Notes: generated from the sequence alone by a model not told the origin. A DNA stretch of 64,000 nucleotides from Luzula sylvatica (GCA_946800325.1 OX326961.1:11468215-11532214), one strand, 5' to 3'. Positions 25,204 through 37,050 are shown, counted from the stretch's first letter. Program-made: numbers and translations.

Positions 25204-25612
25204 TGATACGAGGAAAATAAAGCACCTTTTTGATATCTAATTTGGGGATTTTAGCCCTTTTGAATCACAACTTTATATATACAATTGTTCATATTTGAGA
25301 TAACAAGAATATTTCTTCACTAAGTGTGTTTTATTGCTTAATTACAGGTTTTAGGTGGAAATTCTCGGCAATCCAAGAGTGTAGTTGCCTTCGTCTCCTC
25401 GCGCCGTTAAAATCGATATATCATACCGACCAATTCGGTACACGTGTGAAGGAGAAGGCAAATAATCATCAACATAAGAGATTGCACCAAACTCTACTCG
25501 AAAACCACTCACACAATTGCCACTCTACAGCCCCACCTACCTCACCTACCACCCCCAACTACCCTCAATCCTCTCACCCATATCTCGGCCAATGGGAAAG
25601 CCCCAATGACAC

Positions 25613-25620
25613 TATAAATA
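25613..25620 (+). promoter_or_regulatory. TATA box of element B 5' LTR
   Basis: TATAAATA about 20-25 bases after a CCAAT-containing stretch (GGCCAATGGG, then CCCCAATGAC), followed by a pyrimidine-rich patch. It is the probable start of the element transcript and repeats at 30858-30865 in the 3' LTR. Confidence 0.7.
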
Positions 25621-25690
25621 AGACCCCAAGGCCTATGAGAAGACCTCTCCCTCTCCCCCGCTCTTCGGAGCACTTTCTCACTCTCTCTCG

Positions 25691-25756
<66 letters not shown>

Positions 25757-26369
25757 AAGCAAGTCCAAGAATCTATCAAGAACACGCAAGAATTGCCAAG
25801 AACGAACGATAAATTCTCTAAGATCGATCACCGAATAGAAGCTCACTTCATTCGGTGAATTGGTCTACACTTCGACGAAGATCGAGTTGCGAGGATTGAG
25901 GTGGAGCTTTCTTCATCCGAATCCGCGCAAGCAAGGAGTCAAGCTTACTCTATTCCACTCGGGAGCTTTCTTCCAATTGGACTTCTTGCAAATCTCGAGT
26001 TCACTCAACCGGTACGGAGCTCACTTCGATTGGCGACTGGATTGGTACGAAAGGAACACGTTGTGCGAGGCGACTAGCTCACTAGCATCTCGAGGCAACG
26101 GAGAAGGCATCCAAGACGAGACTCGGAGCTCACTTCATCTCTCTAGGTGTTTTCTTTCCTTTTCTTGAAATTCTTGTAGTATTAATTGAATTGGATTTGT
26201 GTAAAAGAATTCGTGGTTTAATGAATCTTTTTCTTTGCTCTAAATCGTCTTTGTTTGTTTGTGTGATCTTAGTGCTTGTTACTTAGTTTAATTACTTCTA
26301 AATTTGAATCCAAAACAAACCATCAAACTGCTCCCAAATCAAATCTCAAATCAGAAATCCAGAACTACT

Positions 26370-26711
26370 TCCGTTATAACGGACTTACATTGCGTTACAA
26401 CGGACTAGACGGTTGGTCCTTTAATATTCAGTTGGTTATACTTCCGTTGTAACGCACCTAGAGTTCCGTTGTAACGGACTAGTCAGAATTTCTACTCAAA
26501 AGCAACAACACAAGTGCGTTGTAACGGACATTGCGGTCCGTTGTAACGGATTAACCAATCCGTTGCAACGCAACCACTGTTCGTTATAACGGACAAGTAT
26601 AGTGCATTATAACGGAGTTTAATCCGTTGTAACGGACGTTCATCTCACACTTAGCGCAGAATTTTCACTCAAGTCCGTTGTAACGGACTCATATTGCGTT
26701 ATAACGGACTA
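26370..26711 (+). repeat. TCCGTTNNAACGGA palindrome array, element B 5' LTR
   Basis: I count 12 copies. Several are joined into larger inverted repeats, such as AACGGATT/AATCCGTT around AACC and AACGGAC/GTCCGTT around ATTGCG. The array ends near TTCTGTGA. It is repeated at 31632-31970 in the 3' LTR. Confidence 0.92.
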
Positions 26712-26891
26712 TATTCTGTGAAAATTCTTTGCTATTTCTTGTCTAGTTTTGATTCATTATTTGATGCATATACTCCTCGTGGAACGAACTTTCATATATT
26801 TCCACTATACAACTATATTTTCCAACTTGTTGATTGAATCGGGTTTTCGAATACAACGATAATTTTACACGCCGAAAACCCGCTTATCAAA

Positions 26892-26909
26892 TGGCGCCGC
26901 TGCCGGGGA
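26892..26909 (+). other. Primer-binding site of element B
   Basis: TGGCGCCGCTGCCGGGGA, two bases after the LTR. It is the PBS type typical of plant Athila/Tat-class gypsy elements and is also present in element E. Confidence 0.9.
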
Positions 26910-27044
26910 GTAATGTTTAAGTCAAATTTTGAATCAAACTTGCAATCTCGAGTGATATTTTTAATAGATTTGATACATTTGAACTTGATATTTCACTAAT
27001 TTCGAAAATTTTCTATTCTTGCAAGGTACACGGAGTAGAGCAAG

Positions 27045-28187
27045 ATGAATCAAGAAAGACCAAGAACTTTTGGAGAATTGCTAACTCAAGAACAACCTCC
27101 AAGAAGATATCCAAAACACATGACGCTTAAAGAAATGATCAATCAAGATATCGACGAATGGGAAGAAAGAAAAGAGGAACGAAGGCTCGGTTTGCTCTCA
27201 TGTTCCACCTCAAACCAATCACACACCGAGACCCTTTGTCAATATCCCATCTACGAAGCTCGACAATACGAAAACGAATCCCCATGGGGTCATGAGACAC
27301 AATCCTATACCGAAAACTACTATCAACTCTCGAAACCCACATACGAACCTTCTCAAAATGAACTCGAATTTCAACATGAATTTGAATGCCATGACCCACC
27401 ATTTCAATCCCAAATCGAAGATCCAAATCAAGAAATGAAGCAAATGATGGAAATAATGATGTCAATGATGCAATCAATGAACGGAAAAATCGATAAAAAC
27501 GAGAAAAACATGGATTCAATGAAACATGAAATCAAACAAGAGATAAGTGATATCTTGCATGAGATTAAAACCACCTCTCGACGACTCGGAAATATTCAAT
27601 CCACGCTCAATGATCTAGATCAAAGAGTGACTTGTCTCGAGTTAGAATATTCAAACGAGGGGATCGTTGAGATTGAAGGCGACAAGAGTTCAAGTATGGG
27701 GGGATTCGATGAAAGCGTTGGAACGAGAACGACAATTGAAGAAGAAAAGGTGTCATTGGATTCGACTCTCCAAAAGACGGTTCAACTCACTCCAATCGAT
27801 GAAAACGAGCAATTATCAAACGAGCAAGAAGAGAAATCTACAATTCTCCAAGGTGAATTCTTTCCATATATCATCAATTTTAATTCTTTTAAGAACTATG
27901 ATTCTTCTCATGATAGAAATTCACCTTGTGTAGATTTATCAAGGAAGTCAAATACATTCGAAACACTCATGCCTCTCACAACTCCTCTTCATCAAACTCC
28001 AAGCGACGAAGCAATTCGAAAAATTCGAAGCAAGATTGAGGAAATATTAACGCCACTTTCGACTTATGCAAAACGTGTGATACAAGCGCCAATTTCTCTC
28101 ATCTCCAACATCTCAAAGGGAGTATTTCGAGGCGGTCGAAAAGTAGCGATCCATGTTAGTGCTTCGTTTAATTTTGAAGGAGGATAA
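27045..28187 (+). CDS. Unrecognised 380-aa ORF of element B, occupying the gag position (coiled coil)
   Basis: The ATG at 27045 is the first in the internal region, about 135 bp after the PBS. The protein starts MNQERPRTFGELLTQEQPPR and has an acidic, Gln/Glu-rich N-terminal third. Next comes a Met- and Lys-rich probable coiled coil (about residues 120-200, MKQMMEIMMSMMQSMNGKID), then the acidic phrase VEIEGDKSSSMGGFDES, and a basic C-terminus ending GGRKVAIHVSASFNFEGG. There is no CCHC zinc knuckle, protease, RT or integrase motif, and I do not recognise a capsid domain. Element E encodes a clear homologue (62199-63131, minus strand), with matching start, middle (DSTLQ...QLTP) and end (FNFQGG). 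Conservation of a reading frame in two diverged elements that lack pol suggests function, perhaps a gag-derived structural protein. A fast-diverging gag is the main alternative. Confidence 0.75.
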   Translation: MNQERPRTFGELLTQEQPPRRYPKHMTLKEMINQDIDEWEERKEERRLGLLSCSTSNQSHTETLCQYPIYEARQYENESPWGHETQSYTENYYQLSKPTYEPSQNELEFQHEFECHDPPFQSQIEDPNQEMKQMMEIMMSMMQSMNGKIDKNEKNMDSMKHEIKQEISDILHEIKTTSRRLGNIQSTLNDLDQRVTCLELEYSNEGIVEIEGDKSSSMGGFDESVGTRTTIEEEKVSLDSTLQKTVQLTPIDENEQLSNEQEEKSTILQGEFFPYIINFNSFKNYDSSHDRNSPCVDLSRKSNTFETLMPLTTPLHQTPSDEAIRKIRSKIEEILTPLSTYAKRVIQAPISLISNISKGVFRGGRKVAIHVSASFNFEGG

Positions 28188-28346
28188 CGTCGGCATGGTC
28201 GAGCTCGAGACCATAAACGAGAGCGCTAGCGAGGGAGGCAAACCCTCGTACCAACGGTGCAAGGACTACATGCTCAAGCTCAATTGGTACATTCCAAGAT
28301 AAACCAAGAATTCCGATTCTCCATCACATCCAAAGGTTTATGCTTT
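28188..28346 (+). other. Post-ORF tail of element B, conserved with D and E
   Basis: Directly after the 380-aa ORF stop, an open stretch reads MVELETINESASEGGKPSYQ. The same tail (VELKTLNKSASEGGTPTHQ) follows the integrase ORF of element D, and a version follows the ORF of E (62110-62190, minus strand). In B it lies upstream of the RT scrap, so the region has been rearranged. Confidence 0.55.
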
Positions 28347-28500
28347 TCATTCTCTCTCATTACAAGCTAACCTTGTTTCGAATTTTTGAAAATGCCACTC
28401 TTTAGTGAGCAATGAAATCATATTAGGCCATTTAATCTCAAGAAAGGAAAGGAAGTCGATAAGGCGAAAATCAATGTGATCAAGATGCTTACCTCTCCAA
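28347..28500 (+). pseudogene. Reverse transcriptase scrap in element B
   Basis: Broken reading frames give ANLVSNF, FEKCHSLVS-like residues, ILGHLISRKGKEVDKAKINV and IKMLPL-like residues. This is the thumb-side part of gypsy reverse transcriptase, and it aligns with the start of the D fragment at 58987 (minus strand). Only about 50 codons remain and the frame is interrupted. The rest of RT, RNase H and most of integrase are deleted. Confidence 0.75.
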
Positions 28501-28689
28501 GATCGGCAAATGATGCGTTTCCTCCGAATCTCCTCGATCAACCTCCACCAATTCCCGAACAAATAATCGCAAAGGTGGGACCAAGACACGAGAAACACGA
28601 CATGATGGAGACGACACCGGCAAGGGACGCGAATTCGAAATCGGTGATCGAGACGTTCAACTCCAAAAGGAAGCAAAGGTCGCGTTGAA

Positions 28690-28882
28690 TCGACCCATTT
28701 GTGGTGACCAATGTCACACCATTTGGAGTTGTGGAGATTCGAAGCAATGAAACGAATGAATCGTTCAAGATGAATGGAAAACGCATCGAGAAATTCTACG
28801 CAAAATTCGAAACAAGATGGATGGAGGAGCAACAAGTCAAAGACGATCAAGCACCACGCATCAAAGGTTGTGTCTCTCCTTA
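28690..28882 (+). pseudogene. Integrase C-terminal scrap in element B
   Basis: In the frame starting near 28695 the sequence reads [20 protein letters not shown], then FKMNGKRIEKFYAKFETRWM and EEQQVKDDQ. This matches the last ~60 residues of the element D integrase (56925-57120, minus strand). Nothing of the catalytic core remains. Together with the RT scrap it marks a large internal deletion of an originally pol-bearing element. Confidence 0.82.
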
Positions 28883-28932
28883 ACTTCTTTTATTTTTTCT
28901 CTATATTATCGCTTGAGGACAAGCCAAAGAAT

Positions 28933-28947
28933 AAGTATGGGGGGATA
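28933..28947 (+). other. Internal polypurine-tract-like site, element B
   Basis: AAGTATGGGGGGATA, preceded by CTTGAGGACAAGC. The same pair occurs in D (complement of 56770-56786) and E (complement of 62049-62064) at the equivalent position after the coding region, in addition to the tract next to the 3' LTR. Confidence 0.6.
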
Positions 28948-28967
28948 TACACACAATCTTTGATATA

Positions 28968-29013
<46 letters not shown>

Positions 29014-30433
29014 TTTTGCAACTCGGTTGTAACGGACCTAAGGTCAGTTACAACGGAACTGCTTCTGGCAAAATTTGTTTTTCACCTAAAAAAATGAAAA
29101 AAATGAGCTTTTAAATGAATTTTTCGACATTCTAAAATTTCTTTGAGCATCAAGGTTATACAAGAAAATGATTTTATGCAAGTTAAAGGTTTTTCTCCAC
29201 CTCATTGAATAAATCATCGATTTTTAAACAAATTTTCACCAAAACACCATCATTTCACTCTCAACCTTGAAATTTTCACAAAATATTTGAAGGAATTGAT
29301 TGAGATCTTGAAGAGATTCTTTTGGGGATTCAAACCCTAATCAATGAATTCACTAAATTCATAAGTTTTTGACAATTGATCAATCCTTGATTTACATGAC
29401 ACACCATTTTCAATAAATAAACCCATTTTGAACTTGGAATTTCTAAAAAGCTTTGTTTGAACCAATGTAGTAAGTTTTGTTTGAATCTAAAATTTGACCA
29501 ATTGCACTTAAAGAGCTCGACCGTTCATGGGGATTCAAAATTACACTAACGGGAACCAATTTGCGCTCAAAGCTTGATTCGATGAGCTCATGCACCTTGA
29601 TTAAGTAATGAGTGGTGTGAGTCATGACCACTTGTTGGCTAAAGGGGTGCATGAGTCGTAGTAAACCAAAGTAGCCGGTTCTTGGTGTGAGTCATGATCA
29701 AGAGTCGATGCGAAAAAGTTTTCTACAATCACGGATTAAAGCGCTTTCGATTGTCGAGTCCGTGCGATTGATTAAGTAATGAGTGGTGTGAGTCATGACC
29801 ACTTGTTGGCTAAAGATTGCGCGGATCCATGGGGTTTTACTAAGTAATGAGTGGTGTGAGTCATGACCACTTGTTATCCCAAAGGACACACATGGGGACC
29901 ATCGAAAGCAATAACGAACAAAAGAAAAGAAATAAAAAGAATAAAAGAAAAGAAGAAAAATAAAAAGAATAAAAAGGAAAGAAAAAGAGTTCGAAAATCG
30001 AGCGCAAATTGGGAAAATTTAGTAGAAATCGAAGATGAACCAAGTACTAACGTACCGAACGGTTTAAAAGTGACAAATTACATTTAAGAAATGATTTTTG
30101 CAAAACGGAAAAATTGGTTTTCATTAATGCTTTTTCATGATAATCCTTGTGAATTGTGGAGTGAAAAGAATTGAATGATGGTGTTTAATCATCTTTTTCG
30201 GTTGAGGTCATTTGCTCTAATAAACTCTTCGAATTTGTGCAATTCATTGAAAATAGATTCTAATATAACTCAAACTTATCTCTTTCAATATTAGTGATTA
30301 TGATAAGAGTGAATAATTATCTTGTGAGAATTAAGTTTTCAAATCGATGAATACAATTTCAATAAAACCTATACATGCATTTTTCTTTGTGCTTGATTTT
30401 ACGCTCATCATGATCGAGGACGATCAAGGGTTT
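28948..30433 (+). other. 3' non-coding region of element B, with repeats and hairpins
   Basis: No coding ORF is recognisable. It holds a ~36-base poly(A) run (about 28972-29008), two copies of the CCGTT/AACGG motif (29023-29060), three ~44-bp direct repeats with hairpins (29601-29884) and an A/G-rich stretch (29920-29990). The phrase ATCGAGGACGATCAAGG just before the polypurine tract is conserved in D and E. Confidence 0.65.
29587..29884 (+). repeat. Three-copy ~44-bp repeat with nested stem-loops, element B
   Basis: Copies lie at 29601-29644, 29772-29815 and 29841-29884 and share TAAGTAATGAGTGGTGTGAG followed by TCATGACCACTTGTT. Each can form the stem AGTGGT/ACCACT around GTGAGTCATG. A partial copy at 29681-29702 has the altered but still pairing arms CTTG/CAAG. 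Around copy 1 an outer stem CTCATGCACC/GGTGCATGAG (29587-29596 and 29646-29655) is visible. Around copy 2 the different pair TCCGTGCGAT/ATTGCGCGGA (29759-29768 and 29816-29825) pairs with two G-T mismatches. Confidence 0.75.
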
Positions 30434-30448
30434 AAGTATGGGGGTATT
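30434..30448 (+). other. Polypurine tract of element B
   Basis: AAGTATGGGGGTATT immediately upstream of the 3' LTR. D and E have AAGTGTGGGGGTATT in the same position. Confidence 0.85.
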
Positions 30449-30935
30449 TGATACGAGGAAAATAAAGCACCTTTTTGATATCTAATTTGGGGATTTTAGC
30501 CCTTTTGAATCACAACTTTATATATACAATTGTTCATATTTGAGATAACAAGAATATTTCTTCACTAAGTGTGTTTTATTGCTTAATTACAGGTTTTAGG
30601 TGGAAATTCTCGGCAATCCAAGAGTGTAGTTGCCTTCGTCTCCTCGCGCCGTTAAAATCGATATATCATACCGACCAATTCGGTACACGTGTGAAGGAGA
30701 AGGCAAATAATCATCAACATAAGAGATTGCACCAAACTCTACTCGAAAACCACTCACACAATTGCCACTCCACAGCCCCACCAACCTCACCTACCACCCA
30801 CAACTACCCTCAATCCTCTCACCCATATCTCGGCCAATGGGAAAGCCCCAATGACACTATAAATAAGACCCCAAGGCCTATGAGAAGACCTCTCCCTCTC
30901 CCCCGCTCTTCGGAGCACTTTCTCACTCTCTCTCG

Positions 30936-31020
<85 letters not shown>

Positions 31021-32151
31021 GCAAGTCCAAGAATCTATCAAGAACACGCAATAATAGCAAAGAACGAACGATAAATTCTCTAAGATCGATCACCGAATAG
31101 AAGCTCACTTCATTCGGTGAATTGGTCTACACTTCGACGAAGATCGAGTTGCGAGGATTGAGGTGGAGCTTTCTTCATCCGAATCCGCGCAAGCAAGGAG
31201 TCAAGCTTACTCTATTCCACTCGGGAGCTTTCTTCCAATTGGACTTCTTGCAAATCTCGAGTTCACTCAACCGGTACGGAGCTCACTTCGATTGGCGAGT
31301 GGATTGGTACGAAAGGAACACGTTGTGCGAGGCGACTAGCTCACTAGCATCTCGAGGCAACGGAGAAGGCATCCAAGACGAGACTCGGAGCTCACTTCAT
31401 CTCTCTAGGTGTTTTCTTTCCTTTTCTTGAAATTCTTGAAGTATTAATTGAATTGGATTTGTGTAAAAGAATTCGTGGTTTAATGAATCTTTTTCTTTGC
31501 TCTAAATCGTCTTTGTTTGTTTGTGTGATCTTAGTGCTTGTTACTTAGTTTAATTACTTCTAAATTTGAATCCAAAACAAACCATCAAACTGCTCCCAAA
31601 TCAAATCTCAAATCAGAAATCCAGAACTACTTCCGTTATAACGGACTCACATTGCGTTACAACGGACTAGACGGTTGGTCCTTTAATATTCAGTTGGTTA
31701 TACTTCCGTTGTAACGCACCTAGAGTTCCGTTGTAACGGACTAGTCAGAATTTCTACTCAAAAGCATCAACACAAGTGCGTTGTAACGGACATTGCGGTC
31801 CATTGTAACGGATTAACCAATCCGTTGCAACGCAACCACTGCTCATTATAACGGACAAGTATAGTGCGTTATAACGGAGTTTAATCCGTTGTAACGGACG
31901 TTCATCTCACACTTAGCGCAGAATTTTCACTCAAGTCCGTTGTAACGGACTCATATTGCGTTATAACGGCCTATATTATGTGAAAATTCTTTGCTATTTC
32001 TTGTCTAGTTTTGATTCATTATTTGATGCATATACTCCTCGTGGAACGAACTTTCATATATTTCCACTATACAACTATATTTTCCAACTTGTTGATTGAA
32101 TCGGGTTTTCGAATACAACGATAATTTTACACGCCGAAAACCCGCTTATCA
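30449..32151 (+). repeat. 3' LTR of element B
   Basis: 1,703 bp, with the same ends and features as the 5' LTR. It differs by a longer CT tract (about 30937-31014) and scattered substitutions, and includes the palindrome array at 31632-31970. Confidence 0.95.
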
Positions 32152-32870
32152 CCTAACTAATTTACTAACTCATTCACTAACTAACAAACTAATTAACTAA
32201 CTAACTAACTAACTAACTATTAGCAAACTAACTAACTAACTACCTACCTTTCTACATACATATTAACTAACTAACTAACTAATTAACTAACTAACTAACT
32301 ACTAGATAACTAACTAACTTACTCACTAACCAACTAACTACATACCCACTAACTAACTAACTAATTAACTAACTTATTAACTACATAACTAACTAACTGA
32401 CTACTAGCTAAGTAGCTAACTAACTAACTAACTGACTACTAGCTAAGTAGCTAACTAACTAACTGACTAACTACCTACCTTCCTGCATACCCAATATCTA
32501 ACTAACTAAATAACTAACTAAATAACTAACTACTAGCTGACTAACTAACTAACTAAATAACTAACTAATTGACTAACTAAGTAACTAACTAACTAACTAA
32601 CTGACTAACTAACTAATAGATAACTAACTAACTAACTAACTATTTAACTAACTAACTTCCTTCTTATATACATATTAACTAACTAACTAACTAAGTAACT
32701 AACTAACTAACTAATTAACTAACTAACTAACTAACTAACTAGCCAAATAAATAACTAACTAACTATCTAACTAACTAACTACATACCCACTAACTAACTA
32801 ACTAACTAACTGACTAACAAACAAACTAACTAATTATCCAACTGTTTAACTAACTAACTAACTAACTAAT

Positions 32871-32904
<34 letters not shown>

Positions 32905-33727
32905 GCCAAATAAATAACTAACTAACTATCTTACTAACTAACTACATACCCACTAACTAACTAACTAACTAACTGACTAACAAACAAACAAACTAATTAT
33001 CCAACTGTTTAACTAACTAACTAACTAAATAACTAACTAATTAACTAACTAACTACTAGCTAACTAACTGATTAACAAACTAACTTACTAATTAACTAAC
33101 TAACTACTAGCCCACTAACTAACTAAGTAACTAGCTAACAAGCTAACTAACTAACTAAATAACTAATTAACGAACTAATTAACTAACTAACTAACTGACT
33201 AACTAACTAACTAACCACTGGCTTACTAACTATCTAACCAATTAACTATCTTACAAACTAACTACCTTCATACATACCTATTAACTAACAAATTAACTAA
33301 CTACCTAACTTACAAATTAACTAACTACCTTCCTACAAACCCACTAACTAACCAACTAACTAATTAAGTAACAAACTAACTAACTAACTAACTATTTTCC
33401 AACATACCTATTAACTAACTAACTAACTAACTGACAAATTAACTAACTAACTAACTACCTACCTACCTTCCTACATGCCGACTAACTAACTAACTAAATA
33501 ACTAACAAACCAACTACTAGCTAGCTAGCTAACTAACTAACTAGATAACTAACTAATTGACTAACTAACTAACTAACTAACTAACAAACAAATAACTAAC
33601 TAGCTACCTTCCTACATACCTACTAACTAATTAATTTACTAACTATCTAACTAATTATCTAACTAACTAGCTAACTTACTACTAGCTAACTAACCGGCTA
33701 ACTAACTACCTTCCAACATACCTATTC

Positions 33728-33763
<36 letters not shown>

Positions 33764-34711
33764 CTAGATAACTAAGTAACTAACTAATTAACTAACTATC
33801 TAACTATCGAGCTAACTACCTTGTTACATAACTATTAACAAACTAACTGACTAACCAACCAACTAACTAACTAACTAACTAATTAACTAACAACCTAACT
33901 AACTAACTAACTAACTAACTGATTAACTAACTAACTACCTTCCTAAATACCCACTAACTAACTAACTACCTAACTAACTAACTAACTATTTACCTTTTTA
34001 TTTAACTTAAATAACTAACAATCTTCTTATATACATATTAACTAACTAACTAACCAACTAACTAGCTAACTAACTAACTAACTAACTAATTAGCTAACTG
34101 ACTAACTAACCAGCTACCTTCCTACATATACCTACTACCTAACTAATTTACTAACTAACTCACTAACTAACTAACTAACTAGTAAACTAACTAACTAACT
34201 AACTAACTATTAGCAAACTAACTAACTAACTAACAAACTACCTTTCTACATACATATTAACTAACTAACTAAGTAATTGACTAACTAACTAACTACTAGA
34301 TAACTAACTAACTAACTAACAAACTAATTAACTAACTATCTAACCAACTACCTTCTTACATAAATATTAACTAACTAACTAACTAATTAACTAACAACCT
34401 AACTAACTAACTGACTAACTAACCAACTAATTAACTAACTAACTAACTAAGTACCTTCGTACATACCCACTAACTAACTAACTAACTAACTAACTAGCCA
34501 ACTAACTAACTAACTACCTTCCTACATACCCACTATCTAACTAACTAACTAACTAACTAACTAATTAACTAACTAATTAACTAACTATTTAACTAACTAA
34601 CTAACTACTAGCTAACTAACTAATTAACTAACTATCTAACTAACTAACTAACTACTAGCTAACAAACTAACTAACTAAGTGATTAACTAACTAACTAACT
34701 AACTAGCCAAA

Positions 34712-34750
<39 letters not shown>

Positions 34751-35128
34751 TTAACTAACTAACTACATACCCATTAACTAACTAACTAACTTACTAATTA
34801 ACTGACTAATTAACTAATTAACGAACTAACTAATGACTAACTACCTAGCTAGCTAGCTAACTAACTGACTACCTTCATGCATACCCACTAACTAACGAAC
34901 TAACTAACTAACGAACTAATTAACTAACTAATTATCTAACTAATTAACTAACTAACTATCTGACTAACTACCTTCCTACATACCCACTAACTAATTAATT
35001 TACTTACTAACTAACTAACTAATTAACAAACAAACTAACTAACTTACTACTAGTTAACTAACCGACTAACTAACTACCTTCCAACATACCTATTAACTAA
35101 CTAACTAACTAACTAAATAACTACTAGA

Positions 35129-35171
<43 letters not shown>

Positions 35172-35818
35172 CTCACTATTTTACTAACTACCTTCTTACA
35201 TAAATATTAACTAACTAACTAACTAACAAACTAATTAACAACCAACCTAACTAACCAACTAACTAACTAATTAACTAACTAACTAACTAAGTATCTTCGT
35301 ACATACCCACTAACTAACGAACTGACTAACTAACAAACTAATTAACAAACTAATGGACTAACTATTTAACTAACTAACTAACTACTAGCTAACTAACTAA
35401 TTAACTAACTAATTAACTGGCTAACTAACTGATTAACTAACTAACTATCTATCTAGCCAAATAACTAACTCACTAACTAACCAACAAACTAACAAACTAA
35501 CAAACTACATACCCACTAACTAGCTATTTAATTGATTAACAAATTAACTAATTAACTAACTAACTAACTAACAAATGACTAGCTAACTAGCTAGCTAGCT
35601 AGCTAACTGACTAACTAACTAACTAACTACCTACCTTCATGCATACCCACTAACTAACTTACTAACTAACGAACTAATTAACTAACTAATTATCTAACCA
35701 ATTAACTAACTAACTATCTGACTAACTAACTACTTGCTAACTAACTAACTAACTAATTAACTAACTAACTAACTAACTAACTAATGAACTAACTAACTAA
35801 CTAACTAGCCAAATAACC

Positions 35819-35869
<51 letters not shown>

Positions 35870-36391
35870 GAACAAACAAACTAATTAGCTAACTGTTTAA
35901 CTAACTAACTAACTAAATAACTAACTAATTAACTAACTAACTACTAGTTAACAAACAAACAAACAAACTGATTAACAAACTAACTTACTAACTAACTAAC
36001 TAACTTCTAGCTCACTAACTAACAAACAAACAAATTAACTACCTAACTAATTAACTAACTAACTAGCTAGCTACCTACCTTCCTACATACCCACTAGCTA
36101 CCTTCCAACATACCTATTAACTAACTAATTAATTTACTAACTAACTAACTAACTAATTAACTAACTAACTAGCTGATTTACCACTAGCTAACTAACCGAC
36201 TAACTAACTACCTTCCAACATACCTATTAACTAACTAACTAACTAATTCGCTAACTATCTAACTATATAACTAACTACCATCGTACATAAATATTAACTA
36301 ACTAACTAACTAATTAACTAACAACCTAACTAACTAACTAACTAACTAACTAATTAACTAACTAACTAACTAAGTACCTTCGTACATACCC

Positions 36392-36437
<46 letters not shown>

Positions 36438-37032
36438 CAACTAACTAACTAACTACCTTCCTACATACCCACAATCTAACTAACTAACTAACAAACTAAT
36501 TAACTAACTAATTAACTAACTAGTTAACTAACTAACTAACTACTAGCTAACTGACTAATTAACTAACTAACTTACTAACTACTAGCTAACTAACTAACTA
36601 ACTAACTAACTGATTAACTAACTAACTAACTAACTAGCCAAATAACTAACTAACTAACTAACAAACTAACTAACTAACTAACTGCATTCCCATTGACTAA
36701 CTAACTAACTAACTAATTAACTGACTAATTAACTAATTAACGAAATAACTAATGACTAACTACCTAGCTAGCTAGCTAACTAACTAACTAACTAACTAAC
36801 TACCTTCATGCATACCCACTAATTAACTAACTAACGAACTAATTAACTAAGTAATTATCTAACTAATTAACTAACTAACTATCTGACTAAATAACTGACT
36901 GACTAACTAACTACTAGCTATCAAACTAACAAACTAACTAACTAATTAACTAACTAACTAACTAACTAACTAACTAGCCAAATAACTAAATAACTAACTA
37001 ACTAACTAGCCAAATAACTAACTAATTAACTA
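32152..37032 (-). repeat. CTAA-oriented satellite with cassettes
   Basis: Begins with the CCTAA target duplication of element B. Degenerate CTAA repeats with the usual cassettes and no gene. A local near-duplication is visible at about 32710-32860 and 32870-33010 (both with GCCAAATAAATAACTAAC and then TTATCCAACTGTTTAAC). Confidence 0.93.
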
Positions 37033-37050
37033 GTGTTTAGTTAATTAGTT
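37020..37050. repeat. Palindromic junction where satellite orientation flips
   Basis: AACTAATTAACTA and TAGTTAATTAGTT form 13-bp inverted arms around a 5-base loop exactly at the CTAA-to-TTAG switch. The return switch at 37686-37701 is the 16-bp palindrome AGTTAGTTAACTAACT. Confidence 0.8.

Larger units (their letters stand above)
25204..26889 (+). repeat. 5' LTR of element B
   Basis: TGATACGAGG...CGCTTATCA, 1,686 bp. It contains a CCAAT box, a TATA box at 25613-25620, a CT tract at about 25694-25755, a fivefold recurring GAGCTYWCTTC phrase (25840-26140) and 12 palindromic motifs. The 170-, 102- and 90-codon open frames inside the LTR are not genes: the first contains the CT tract as a Leu-Ser run and none resembles a protein family. 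Confidence 0.95.
25204..32151 (+). mobile_element. Element B: non-autonomous Ty3/gypsy retrotransposon with complete LTRs
   Basis: Two LTRs (25204-26889 and 30449-32151) are flanked by the 5-bp duplication CCTAA (25199-25203 and 32152-32156). A TGGCGCCGCTGCCGGGGA primer-binding site follows the first LTR, and a polypurine tract precedes the second. The internal region is only 3.56 kb. It holds one intact 380-codon ORF and scraps of reverse transcriptase and integrase, with no usable pol. The LTRs differ mainly in CT-tract length and a handful of substitutions, so insertion is fairly recent. Its LTR ends, PBS and polypurine tracts resemble those of elements D and E. Confidence 0.95.

Noticed and set aside
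25326..25838. 170-aa ORF repeated in the B LTRs (149 aa in the second)
   Set aside because: It spans the TATA box and the CT tract (translated as Leu-Ser repeats), is not in frame in A or D, and has no family resemblance.
25574..25846. Arg-Glu repeat protein on the opposite strand of the CT tract
   Set aside because: A GA/CT microsatellite read as Arg-Glu; an artefact, also seen at 30787-31108 and 54630-54812.
25860..26168. 102-aa ORF present in LTRs of B and partly in A
   Set aside because: The N-terminal half is in a different frame in A and the D copy is broken; similarity follows LTR DNA, with no sign of codon-level selection that I can see.
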